Assembly: GCA_934359255.1 (NCBI GenBank)
Contig: CAKRLG010000016.1
Coordinates: 1-53,384, forward strand
DNA: 53,384 nucleotides
Reading direction: 5' to 3'
From: an uncultured Ruminococcus sp.
Lineage (GTDB): Bacteria > Bacillota > Clostridia > Lachnospirales > Lachnospiraceae
The notes beneath the pieces were generated by a model, which was given only the letters and a program-made list of their open reading frames with translations, did not search any database and had not been told where the DNA came from. Position 1 is the stretch's first letter; each line of letters starts with the position of its first letter. Below are positions 26,216-35,600 of the stretch, piece after piece. A program made the translations under genes and the position numbers.

Positions 26216-27658
26216 ATGAGTGAGACAGTCATTGTTTTACAGGAATCAAGTGTTCTGATCGGAACGGGAAAAAGCGGACAGACACCGAAACTTCAGGAGA
26301 CCAGAAAAATTCCGATGGAAGGGTACGGCAATCTGATCGAACAGTGGGACAACGTCCTGATCAATTATCAGAAAAGTCATAAAGGAGAGCAGATACGGCT
26401 GGTACTTCCGGCAGGATATTCCAGTGTGCGTGTCAGCAGAATTCCCTATGCCACAGGAAAACAGCTGAATCAGATGGCAGGAAAAGTTCTGGAAGAGGGC
26501 TTCCGGGATGGGATATTTGATTATGGGATCATCGATGCAAACAAAAAAGACGGCATCTGCCTTTGCTGCGGCGGAGCAGAGAAGGATGCGATGGAACACA
26601 TCCGAAATATATGCAAAGAAAACGGTCTGCAGATCTCCGGGATCACGGTGCCGATGGAAGGATATCTGCGGCTGCTGAAACAGAAAAAGGAATACCAGGG
26701 AAAGACCGCCGTCTTTTTGTTTTTTGAAGAAAACAGTGTGACAAGCGTGTTGTATAAAAAAGGAATGTATCATTATTCCACCAGAAGCAGAATCTTCAGT
26801 GAACCCGGAACCCTGGATTTTGGGACAGAGATTGTACGAAACATTTCCGGTATCATGCAGTTTTACCGCGGATCAAGAGAAGAGGATCCCATCACGGATG
26901 TCTATTATGTGGGCTGTGATCAGGACGATTTCGAAGCGGCGGTAGAAGGACTTCGGAATATGAATCTTCAGGTAGCACCATTTCGGCTGGGAGATGACTT
27001 TGGTATGCCGGAAAAAGCGGTGGAACCGTGGCTTCTGTGTATCGGTGGCCTGTATGCAGATAAGAAAAAGAGCCGGAACCTGAATCTGTGGAAAGCGGCG
27101 TGGCAGGAAGGCGAACAGGGAGAAAAACAGAAAGAACTCTGGCAGCATCTTCTTGTGCCGGGTATCGTACTTGGCGTATGTGTGGTCAGTATCGCCGGTG
27201 TAAAAGTTCTGAATCAGGTAACAAGCTCGCAGATCCAGAAGATGGAAGACTGGATCTTCAGTGATTCTGTGCAGGAACAGTATCAGCAGGCGACGGAACT
27301 GGAAAATAAAAGTGCGGATATTCTGATGGCAGAAAGGCAGGTTGCTCAGGCAACGAAGAACCTGGACAGCTATCCGGATCTGACAAAAGAGATGATTGAG
27401 GAAATCGTGGATGCCGGAGGAAAAGATATCACAGTACGGATCCGGCAGATGGATGCAGATACAGGTATACTTGAATTCGATGCGGAGAGTCAGAAGGTTA
27501 TCGATATTCCGGGCTATATTGTAAAGTTACAGAATACCGGATTATTTTCGGAAGTAAATTATACCGGATATGTGTATCAGGATGATAAATATTCATTAAG
27601 TCTTTCCTGTACGCTGGAAGGGGTAAGTACAGATGGAGAAGGGAGCGGAGAAGAATGA
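26216..27658 (+). CDS. pilM: PilM-PilN fusion, pilus alignment protein
   Basis: 480 residues. The N-terminal part (about 1-280) resembles a PilM/FtsA-like actin-fold: an initial strand-rich segment, RLVLPAGYSSVRVSRIPY, and TAVFLFFEENSVTSVLYKKG then LDFGTEIVRNISGIMQFYR. One transmembrane helix follows (VPGIVLGVCVVSIAGVKVL, about 312-331), then a coiled-coil and a small periplasmic-type domain (about 335-475) resembling PilN. Separate PilM and PilN are the rule in Gram-negatives; here both seem to be one chain. The ATG at 26216 follows GGGAGAG; the ATG-like extension to 26165 begins inside the repeat and is rejected. It overlaps pilO by 4 nt. Confidence 0.75.
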   Translation: MSETVIVLQESSVLIGTGKSGQTPKLQETRKIPMEGYGNLIEQWDNVLINYQKSHKGEQIRLVLPAGYSSVRVSRIPYATGKQLNQMAGKVLEEGFRDGIFDYGIIDANKKDGICLCCGGAEKDAMEHIRNICKENGLQISGITVPMEGYLRLLKQKKEYQGKTAVFLFFEENSVTSVLYKKGMYHYSTRSRIFSEPGTLDFGTEIVRNISGIMQFYRGSREEDPITDVYYVGCDQDDFEAAVEGLRNMNLQVAPFRLGDDFGMPEKAVEPWLLCIGGLYADKKKSRNLNLWKAAWQEGEQGEKQKELWQHLLVPGIVLGVCVVSIAGVKVLNQVTSSQIQKMEDWIFSDSVQEQYQQATELENKSADILMAERQVAQATKNLDSYPDLTKEMIEEIVDAGGKDITVRIRQMDADTGILEFDAESQKVIDIPGYIVKLQNTGLFSEVNYTGYVYQDDKYSLSLSCTLEGVSTDGEGSGEE

Positions 27659-28413
27659 AACTGGAATTCGAATTAAAACCGACAGATATTTTACTGTTGA
27701 AGGTCCTCTCCTGTATTCTGATGGCAGTTCTTACCCTGAATCTTTTTATTTTTCCGGGGTTGAATAAACAGGCTGATCTTTCTGCACAGAAAGAAGAGAC
27801 CAGGCAGGAAAAACAGCAGGTGGAAGAAGCGATCGCTTCGATGCCGGCGACAAAGGCCAGAATTGAGCAGCAGCAAAGTGACCTGGCAGAGCTTTCGGAG
27901 GATTATTATACGCAGCTGGAAAACAATAATGTGGATGAACTGGTAACCGGAATCGCTCTGGCACACGGACTTTTTCCGGCAGCACTGAACATCGAGGACA
28001 GCGTGCCGGGAGGTCCGGCAGCATATGGTGTTGCGGGAGATACCAGGGATATAACATCTGCATCGGAAGTGGATCAGATGCAGGAAGAGGCAGAAGGATC
28101 AAATGACGATACAGACGATACTACCGGTACAGAGAACCGGCTGATCGCAGAACCCTACGTATCTGACATTCAGTATATGAACACCACGCTGGCAACGCTG
28201 ACGTTGCAGGGAACGGAAGAAGAACTGCAGGCATTTCTGGATGACATTGCAAAACATTATCCGGCGATCCAGGTTCGTTCTATGCAGGCAACACAGCAGA
28301 CCTATGTGGGACAGGATCTGAAAGCGGTGAATCAGCTGGATATTACATGTACTCTGGCAGTATATACCTGCGGCGACAAGAATCATGAAGAGGTGACGAC
28401 AGGTGAGAACTAA
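27655..28413 (+). CDS. pilO: PilO-like pilus alignment protein
   Basis: A 252-residue bitopic membrane protein: short cytoplasmic N-terminus, one helix (LLKVLSCILMAVLTLNLFIF, about 14-33), a coiled coil (QKEETRQEKQQVEEAIASMP, about 43-75), and a C-terminal ferredoxin-like domain (TLATLTLQGTEEELQAFLDD, about 180-245). An Asp/Thr-rich linker (NDDTDDTTG) separates them. This is the PilO/GspM plan, and position after PilM-N supports it. PilO links PilN to the pilus machinery. Start by ATGA overlap with pilM; its end overlaps pilB by 11 nt. Sequence similarity to known PilO is weak, so the call leans on architecture and position. Confidence 0.72.
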   Translation: MKLEFELKPTDILLLKVLSCILMAVLTLNLFIFPGLNKQADLSAQKEETRQEKQQVEEAIASMPATKARIEQQQSDLAELSEDYYTQLENNNVDELVTGIALAHGLFPAALNIEDSVPGGPAAYGVAGDTRDITSASEVDQMQEEAEGSNDDTDDTTGTENRLIAEPYVSDIQYMNTTLATLTLQGTEEELQAFLDDIAKHYPAIQVRSMQATQQTYVGQDLKAVNQLDITCTLAVYTCGDKNHEEVTTGEN

Positions 28414-30082
28414 TCTTAGAATCGGAGAAATCCTGACAGAAAAAGGATATGTAACAGAAGAACAGATGAGTCAGGCACTGGTTTATCAGAAAGAACACCG
28501 GGACAAACGAGTGGGACAGATTTTGATGGAGCTTGGATTTGTCACGGAAAAGCAGGTGCTGGAAGCACTGGCGGACAGACTGCATCTGCAGATCGTCAAT
28601 GTAGCAGAGCTTCAGGTGGATCTGAAAGCTGTAGGACTGATCGAAAAGGAACTGGCAGAGAAAAATAACCTGCTTCCCGTAAAAGTGGAACAGGAAGTGA
28701 TGACGCTGGTAACCAATGACCCACTGAATTATTTTGCTCTGGAAGAAGTGCGCCAGCAGTCCGGCTGCCAGCTTGAGATTCTGTTGAGTGAGGAACAGCC
28801 GCTCCATCAGGCGGTTGCTTATTATTTTGCTGAGGTCAATGCCAGGAAAGCAGCCAGCAAGGCAAATGTGGGATTTTCCACCACTGCGGCAGAGGAACTG
28901 GCCATTGCGGATCTTTCCGAGACGAGCGATGAAGCTCCGGTTATTCATCTGTTAAACAGCCTGATCGACCGTGGGATCAAGAGCGGTGCCAGTGATATTC
29001 ATATCGAACCTTTTGAAAACGAAACAAAAGTCAGGATGCGTATCGACGGTGTGATCATGGAATATGTATCGATTCAGAGAAATGTACATCAGCCACTGAT
29101 CGCCCGCATCAAGATTCTTGCAAACCTGGACATTGCAGAGAAACGTATCCCACAGGACGGGCATTTCCGTGTATCTCAGGAAAATGGATTTATCAATATC
29201 CGTGTTTCTATCTTACCGACGGTATTTGGAGAAAAAGCGGTACTTCGTATCCTGGCTTCGACAGGAAAAATGGATCATGCCGGTCAGTTTGGCATGGATA
29301 ATTTCAGTTATCAGCAATTTGCGCCAATGCTGAACGCACCAAATGGGATCATATATATCACCGGTCCCACAGGAAGCGGAAAGTCTACGACACTTTATAT
29401 GATCCTGGAATATCTGTCCCGGAGAAATGTGAATATTTCCACCATCGAAGATCCGGTAGAAAAGAATCTTCCGGGCATCAACCAGACCCAGGTGAACCCG
29501 GTGGCGGGACTGACCTTTGATATTGGTCTTCGAGCACTGATGCGCCAGGATCCGGATATTATCATGGTAGGCGAGACCAGGGACGGAGAGACAGCATCTA
29601 CATCCGTCCGTGCGGCAATCACCGGTCATGTAGTATTGTCCACACTGCACACCAATGATGCGGTATCCAGTATCGTCCGTCTGGAAGATATGGGTGTGGA
29701 GACATATCTGGTGGCAAACTCGGTGGTGGGACTGGTGGCTCAGCGACTGCTCCGTAAAGTCTGCCCGGACTGTGCAAAGGAAGTGGAGACCACCGAGCGG
29801 GAGCGTATCCTGATCGGGGCAGATATCCGCAGGGTAAAACGTGGTATGGGATGCCAGAAATGCAATAATACAGGGTATCGTGGACGAATCGCTATCCATG
29901 AGATCCTTGTGGTGGATAATCATATCCGTCGGATGATCATCGAGCATGCTCCGGTGGAAGATATTAAAAAGTATGCACGGGAAGTGCGTAAGATGCGTAC
30001 GCTGAGAGAGAGTGCACTACAGCTGGTGGAACAGGGAGTGACCACGCCGGAAGAGATGATGAAGATCAGTTATGAAGTTTAG
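28403..30082 (+). CDS. pilB: Type IV pilus extension ATPase PilB
   Basis: A 559-residue hexameric ATPase that powers pilus assembly at the cytoplasmic face of PilC. The N-terminal MshEN domain (LRIGEILTEKGYVTEEQMSQ, then a second RVGQILMELGFVTEKQV unit; family members can bind c-di-GMP) is followed by GASDIHIEPFENETKVRMRI, Walker A GPTGSGKSTTLY (about 323-334), the Asp box STIEDPVEKN, Walker B DPDIIMVGETRD with the His box TLHTNDA, and the Cys4 zinc site (CPDC...CQKC). It starts with GTG, 11 nt inside pilO. The downstream 158-nt gap holds a short hairpin (30133-30153), possibly separating pilT expression. Confidence 0.95.
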   Translation: MRTNLRIGEILTEKGYVTEEQMSQALVYQKEHRDKRVGQILMELGFVTEKQVLEALADRLHLQIVNVAELQVDLKAVGLIEKELAEKNNLLPVKVEQEVMTLVTNDPLNYFALEEVRQQSGCQLEILLSEEQPLHQAVAYYFAEVNARKAASKANVGFSTTAAEELAIADLSETSDEAPVIHLLNSLIDRGIKSGASDIHIEPFENETKVRMRIDGVIMEYVSIQRNVHQPLIARIKILANLDIAEKRIPQDGHFRVSQENGFINIRVSILPTVFGEKAVLRILASTGKMDHAGQFGMDNFSYQQFAPMLNAPNGIIYITGPTGSGKSTTLYMILEYLSRRNVNISTIEDPVEKNLPGINQTQVNPVAGLTFDIGLRALMRQDPDIIMVGETRDGETASTSVRAAITGHVVLSTLHTNDAVSSIVRLEDMGVETYLVANSVVGLVAQRLLRKVCPDCAKEVETTERERILIGADIRRVKRGMGCQKCNNTGYRGRIAIHEILVVDNHIRRMIIEHAPVEDIKKYAREVRKMRTLRESALQLVEQGVTTPEEMMKISYEV

Positions 30083-30132
30083 AGACAACACAACATATTA
30101 TATAGAACTTGACCGATATTGTAACGGCCCAG

Positions 30133-30153
30133 ATAGCTGCGAAAAGCAGCTAT
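30133..30153 (+). other. Hairpin in the pilB-pilT gap
   Basis: ATAGCTGC at 30133-30140 pairs perfectly with GCAGCTAT at 30146-30153 around a GAAAA loop. It lacks a proper T tract (TTTGTG follows), so it is at best a weak terminator or an RNA-processing or stability element. The rest of the gap (30083-30240) is AT-rich with no clear promoter. Confidence 0.5.
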
Positions 30154-30240
30154 TTGTGTATAAAGAAGATTGTATCAGGAAAGTTTGAAAAAGGAAGAAT
30201 ATATCGACAGAAATCATTAAAATGTACAGGAGGATAACGA

Positions 30241-31302
30241 ATGGATGCAAAGATGGAACAGCTGATTCTTGATGCAAGACGCGTGAAGGCATCGGATATT
30301 CATGTTACAGAGGGGATGCCGGTCTGGTATCGTGTGCATGGCAAGCTGGCGAAAAGCCAGCTGCAATTTTCCCAGGAGGAACTGCGGGCACTTTTAATCG
30401 GAAGTATGGACGAGAGACAAAAAGAAATCTTTGCTTCCGGACGAGATGTGGACTTCGCGCTGGAGATCAGTGACGGCAGCCGCCAGAGAGTCAATATTTT
30501 CCGGCAGCAGCATCAGGTGGCGGCGACCATCCGCCTGTTGAATACGGAGATTCCCACGTTGGAACAGCTGAAGATGCCAACCCGGCTTTACCAGATGGCA
30601 CAGCAGCCGAGAGGACTGATTCTTGTGACCGGACCGACCGGAAGCGGAAAGTCTACCACACTTGCGGCGATGATCGAGCATATAAACCAGAACAGCGACC
30701 GGCATATCATTACTATTGAAGATCCGATCGAGTACAAATATCAATGTAAGAAATCTTTGATTCACCAGAGAGAAGTGGGTGAAGATGTGGGAAGCTTTGC
30801 GGATGCGCTGCGAAGTGCTCTGCGCGAAGATCCGGATGTGATCCTGGTAGGAGAGATGAGGGATTATGAGACCATCTCTGCCGCCCTTCTTGCGGCTGAG
30901 ACCGGTCATCTGGTGCTGTCTACGCTGCATACCACAGGGGCGGCACAGACAGTGGAACGTATTATTGATGCCTGCCCGACCGGCAGTCAGAATCAGATCC
31001 GAATCCAGCTGGCCGCTACTTTGAAAGGAATTGTCAGCCAGTGTCTGATCCCCTGTGGAGAAGTGGACGGAGTGGCCCGGATAGCAGGAACAGAACTTCT
31101 GGTGGCCACCGATGCGATCCTGAACCTGATCCGGGAAGGAAAAACGCACCAGATCTCTTCCATGATGCAGGCGGGTGGAAACGCCGGTATGCATACCCTG
31201 AATATGGATCTGTCCCGGCTGATGCGGCAGGGCTATATCACGAAAGCACGTGCCAGAGAATATACGAACAATCCGGCAGAACTGGAGCAGTATATGATGT
31301 AA
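30241..31302 (+). CDS. pilT: Type IV pilus retraction ATPase PilT
   Basis: A 353-residue retraction motor that depolymerises the pilus and drives twitching and pulling. Motifs: KASDIHVTEGMPVWYRVHG near the N-terminus, Walker A GPTGSGKSTTLA (about 130-141), Asp box TIEDPIEYKY, Walker B DPDVILVGEMRD, His box TLHTTGAAQT, and the PilT-specific retraction motif AILNLIREGKTHQ (AIRNLIRE-type, about 288-300). Compared with PilB it lacks the MshEN domain and the zinc site, as expected. RBS ACAGGAGG precedes the ATG. It ends the pilus locus, 4 nt before a strong inverted-repeat terminator. Confidence 0.95.
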   Translation: MDAKMEQLILDARRVKASDIHVTEGMPVWYRVHGKLAKSQLQFSQEELRALLIGSMDERQKEIFASGRDVDFALEISDGSRQRVNIFRQQHQVAATIRLLNTEIPTLEQLKMPTRLYQMAQQPRGLILVTGPTGSGKSTTLAAMIEHINQNSDRHIITIEDPIEYKYQCKKSLIHQREVGEDVGSFADALRSALREDPDVILVGEMRDYETISAALLAAETGHLVLSTLHTTGAAQTVERIIDACPTGSQNQIRIQLAATLKGIVSQCLIPCGEVDGVARIAGTELLVATDAILNLIREGKTHQISSMMQAGGNAGMHTLNMDLSRLMRQGYITKARAREYTNNPAELEQYMM

Positions 31303-31306
31303 GCTG

Positions 31307-31383
31307 CTAGAGCGTGTCTGAAAAATCATTTCCGCAATCTGCAAGCCCCACTTTGCGGAAATGATTTTTCAGACACGCTCTAG
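31307..31383. terminator. Bidirectional terminator, perfect 31-bp inverted repeat
   Basis: The arms 31307-31337 and 31353-31383 are perfectly complementary over 31 bp around a 15-nt loop. They include AAAAATCATTTCC / GGAAATGATTTTT. The element lies between convergent pilT (+) and the PLP enzyme (-) and would stop transcription from both sides. The outer 14 bases of the right arm, CAGACACGCTCTAG, recur at 38945-38958, so it is probably also a dispersed repeat. Confidence 0.8.
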
Positions 31384-31401
31384 GAGTATAAAAGGAAAGT
31401 T

Positions 31402-32499
31402 TTACAGTAAAATTTCCCTGAACGCCTCCAAAAGCCGATCATTCTGCTCCGGCAGCATCAGGCAAAATCTCACAAAATGATCATCCAAAAACGGAAACGT
31501 GGAACAATCCCTGATCATCAGTCCCTTACGGATACAATGATCGAACAGATCCTGGGATGTAACTCCAGGTTTCCGGATCTTCATCAGGATAAAATTTGCC
31601 GAAGCCTCATACACCGTCACACTGTCCCAGGTCGACAACTCGTTAAACAACCGGTCCCTCTCCCCACAGATCAGTTCTCTCGTATGACGAATATACTCTT
31701 CATCCGGAAACATCAGCCGTCCGGCAATCTCTGCCAGCGAATTGATGGTCCAGGGATTTTTTCTTGTATTGATTGCCTTGATCAGATCCTGATTTCCTGT
31801 CACCGCATAGCCAAGCCGCAGTCCCGGAGCTGCGAAAAACTTTGAAGTACCACGCAGAATGATCAGATTTGTATAATAATTTGTCAGAGGAATACTGGTT
31901 ACATCTTTCTCTTCCGGTGCAAATTCCACATACGTTTCATCCACCATCACGAAAATCCCGTACTGCAGACAGGCATCCAGGATCCGGCGCATCTGACTGC
32001 AGGTGATTGCGGTAGAAGTAGGATTATTCGGATTGCAGAGTACCAGAAGTTCCAGCTGATCGGAAAGATGGCTGCAAAAATCTTCCACATCCATATGGAA
32101 CCCATTTTCTTCTTTCAACGGATAATACAGTGTTGTACCGCCACCCAGTGCGATTTCCCGTTCATACTCCGAATACGTAGGACCAAGTACCAGTGCTTTT
32201 TTCGGATGCTTCGTCTGAATAAACAGAGAAATCAGTTCTGTGGAGCCATTTCCAACGATTATATTTTCCGGCTGCGTTCCCGCATACGTAGCGATACAGG
32301 TGCGAAGAGCCGTATACTCCCGGTCAGGATACGTAGTGATCGCATCCAGATTATCGGCCAGTGTAGAACGGAGCTGATAAGAAATTCCCAGCGGATTGAC
32401 ATTTGCACTGAAACTGATGATATCCTCCTTCTTAATATGATAACATTTCTCAATAGCTTCCAGGTCACTGCCGTGGAAATGATCCTTGTGTTTAATCAT
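31402..32499 (-). CDS. CobD/HisC-like PLP-dependent enzyme
   Basis: A 365-residue fold-type I PLP enzyme resembling threonine-phosphate decarboxylase (CobD) and histidinol-phosphate aminotransferase. Visible features: HGSDLEAIEKCYHIKKEDII then SFSANVNPLGIS (substrate end), VGNGSTELI (PLP phosphate cup), LCNPNNPTS, MVDETYVEF (Asp to PLP nitrogen), and the Schiff-base lysine in GTSKFFAAPGLRLGYAV, closer to CobD than to HisC. The ATG at 32499 follows GAGGAG on the minus strand; an open extension to 32595 has no RBS and is hydrophobic. No cobalamin or histidine genes are nearby, so the substrate is uncertain. It is divergent from the DUF5717 gene. Confidence 0.8.
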   Translation of the reverse strand: MIKHKDHFHGSDLEAIEKCYHIKKEDIISFSANVNPLGISYQLRSTLADNLDAITTYPDREYTALRTCIATYAGTQPENIIVGNGSTELISLFIQTKHPKKALVLGPTYSEYEREIALGGGTTLYYPLKEENGFHMDVEDFCSHLSDQLELLVLCNPNNPTSTAITCSQMRRILDACLQYGIFVMVDETYVEFAPEEKDVTSIPLTNYYTNLIILRGTSKFFAAPGLRLGYAVTGNQDLIKAINTRKNPWTINSLAEIAGRLMFPDEEYIRHTRELICGERDRLFNELSTWDSVTVYEASANFILMKIRKPGVTSQDLFDHCIRKGLMIRDCSTFPFLDDHFVRFCLMLPEQNDRLLEAFREILL

Positions 32500-32655
32500 A
32501 ATGTCTCCTCTTTTCTTGCAACAAACTTTTGCGTAGTGTATAATAAAAATAATTATGAGTAAATAGCCATTTTTCGAAGAAAAATGAGCAATCATGTTAG
32601 TTTCATTATAATGATAAGAAAAAAATAGTCAAGGTCGATAAAAGAAGAAGCGCAG

Positions 32656-35600
32656 GTGGATACTTTGAAAAGAAGAATGGAACAGTTACTAAACGGAAGA
32701 TTTGAATATGAAGTACCAAAGCTGACTCTTTCCGATACACAGATTAACCTTACGACCAATGAAGGGGAGAATGTTCGGGGAGAATTATATGTGGCGGCAG
32801 AAGATAACCGCAGAATCAAAGGAATGACCATGTCATCCAATCGCCGGATACTGCTGGCAAAAGAAAAATTTTCGGGAACAACCGTATGTATTCCTTACGG
32901 ACTGGATGTGAAGGGACTGTCCGCAGGTGAGACGGTAGACGCAGTGATTACGATCAACAGTAACCTGGGAGAATACCGGGTACCGGTACACGCAGAGATC
33001 ACAGACGATGGGATTCAGACATCCCGCGGAGCAGTGGACAATCTGGAAGCATTTATCAAACTGGCAGAGAGTGATTATCGGGAGGCATTTCGTCTCTATA
33101 CAAGTGAGAGCTTTCTGAAAGTGCTGCAGGGAGAAAATCCGGGATACGAAAGCCTTTACCGTGGTATGTCCAGAAACCCGGTGACCTATCAGCATATGGA
33201 AGAGTTTCTGATCGGAACCGGAAAAAAAGAGCCGGTGACTCTGCGTCTGGAAAAGACAGAACAAACATTGGATCATCTGGATACCACAGTCAAAGACTGT
33301 CTGAATCTGTATAAGAGCACCTGGGGGTATACCCGGATGGAAGTGGAGGTTACCGGAGATTTCCTGGAAGTGGAAAAGAAAGTGATCACCAGTGAGGATT
33401 TTATCGGAAGTGTTTATGGTCTGGAATATCTGATCCGTAAAGAAAAACTGGGAAGCGGAAGAAAATACGGACAGATCCGTATCAAAACCGTATATGGAAC
33501 GTATATCTATGAGGTGAAGGCTTCTGGCAATGCTTCCTATGAACTGAGCACCAGGACTTATGAGAAAAAAGGGCAGGCGGCACTGGCTGCGCTGTATGAA
33601 AAATATCTGCTGGGCGAGGTGAAACAGCAGGAGTGGAAAGATGCGTCCTTAAAAGAACTGGAAAATCTCCGCAATCTCGGTTGCTACTATCCGAAACAGC
33701 AACTGATGGAAGCCTATATTTACGAACAGAGCGGAGATGTGGCAAATGCCATGTCTGTGCTGTGGCCGCTTCGTGAACTGAAATTTACCCGGGAACAGAT
33801 GGAAGAAGAGGCCTGGTATCTGGTGCTGGCGATGAAAACTTCGGTGGCTACCGATGACCAGCAGATGACGGCACAGACCCGGATCGAGAATCTTTACCGG
33901 ATGAATCTGGGCAGTTATTCGATTCTGAAAGCACTGATGGAAACTTCCGAAGAATACAGACAGGCACCGGGCAGACAGATGTATATGCTGGAAGAACTGT
34001 TTGAACTGGGATGCAGAAGCCCGTTTTTATATCTGGCAGCGTATGAAAAACTGGAAAAAGAAGCCGGTTATCTGAAAAAACTTTCACCGTTTATGGTACA
34101 GGTGCTTCATTATGCCGCTCGCCATGGCAAATTAAACGAAGAACTGACCATGCGGATCGGACATCTTTCAGAATATGTAAAGAATTTCCAGTCGGTGATC
34201 TACCGTCTGCTGGTAAGATGTTACGAAGCATATCCGGGCAATGATATGGTAGACCATATCTGTAAATATATCATGAAGGGACAGCCGGCGAAGAGCGAGT
34301 ATTTCCGCTGGTATCAGCTGGCAGTGGAGGCAGATATCCGGATCACCCGCTTATATGAATATTATATCGAAACCATGCCGCAGGGCTTCCAGAGCGTGCT
34401 GCCGCAGGTGATCCGTATGTATTTTGTATACAACAATACCCTGAGCAGCAAAAAACGAGCATCGGTATATGCCAATGTGATCCGCAACAAAGAGACAGAT
34501 AAAACGACGTATCAGAACTACCGCAAAGCGATGGAAGTGTTTGCACAGGAAGCACTGATGGAAGGACGAATCAGTGAAGACTATGCGACGATTTATCAGG
34601 AATGCATCGACGAGATCGCGACACCGGCGCTCGGGGAAGCGATGGCAAAAGTGATGTTTTCCTATCGTGTGTACTGTGATGATCCAAAGATTCGAAGCGT
34701 GATCGTGTGCCATGGAGAACTGAAAGAAGAACAAAGCTATCCGTGCACAGACGGTGCTGCCTATATTCAGCTGTATACACCGGATGCGAGAATCCTTTTT
34801 GAGGATGAGAAGCGGAGACGTTATGCGACAACGGTAGATTACAATATACAGAAACTGATGGATGAAAAACCATATCTGCAGTCCTGTATGAATTTGGATA
34901 TCGCAACACCCGGATTTTTACTTGCTGTATGTGGCAATGACAGCCGCAGACAGATCGGGCTTTCCACCCTCGGCTGTTACCAGCATGTGGTGGAGATGTC
35001 GGAATTTCAGGAGCCGTACCGCCATATGGTATGCAGAAAAATTCTGGAATATTATGCAGAACACGCAGGCGATGATACGCTGGATAGTTATCTGAAGAAA
35101 ATGGACCTGGTGACATTTGCAAAAGTAGATAAGGTATTACTTTGTGAGATCCTGATTGAAAAAGGAATGTATGCCATGGCATTGGACATGATCAGTCGTT
35201 ATGGCTATGAAGGCATAAAAACGGAAAGTCTGATGAAACTGACCAGCTATCTGATTCTGGATTATGATTTTGTGGAACAGGAAGAACTGGTATATCTGGC
35301 ACAGTATGTATTTGAACAGGGTCTCTACAATGAAGTGATTCTGATTTATCTGAGCGATAATCTGCTTGGTTCTGTGGAGCAGATGGCACTTTTATGGGAA
35401 CGGATGCGCGGATTCCAGCTGGATACTTATGCGCTGGAGGAAGAGATTCTGTTGCTCTCCATGTTCGGACGTGTCTATCTGAGACAGGGAGCTGCGATGC
35501 TGGAACAGTATGTGGCACAGAAGGGAAAAGAATCTGTGATCCTGGCATACATCTCTTTCTGGGCATACGGATATTTTCTTGGCAAAAAAGAAACAGATCC

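Noticed and set aside
11228..31302. The pilin locus read as a competence (ComG) or type II secretion system
   Set aside because: A PilT with the AILNLIRE retraction motif, PilM-N and PilO proteins, and several minor pilins fit a retractable type IV pilus better; ComG loci lack PilT and PilM, and a secretin is absent.
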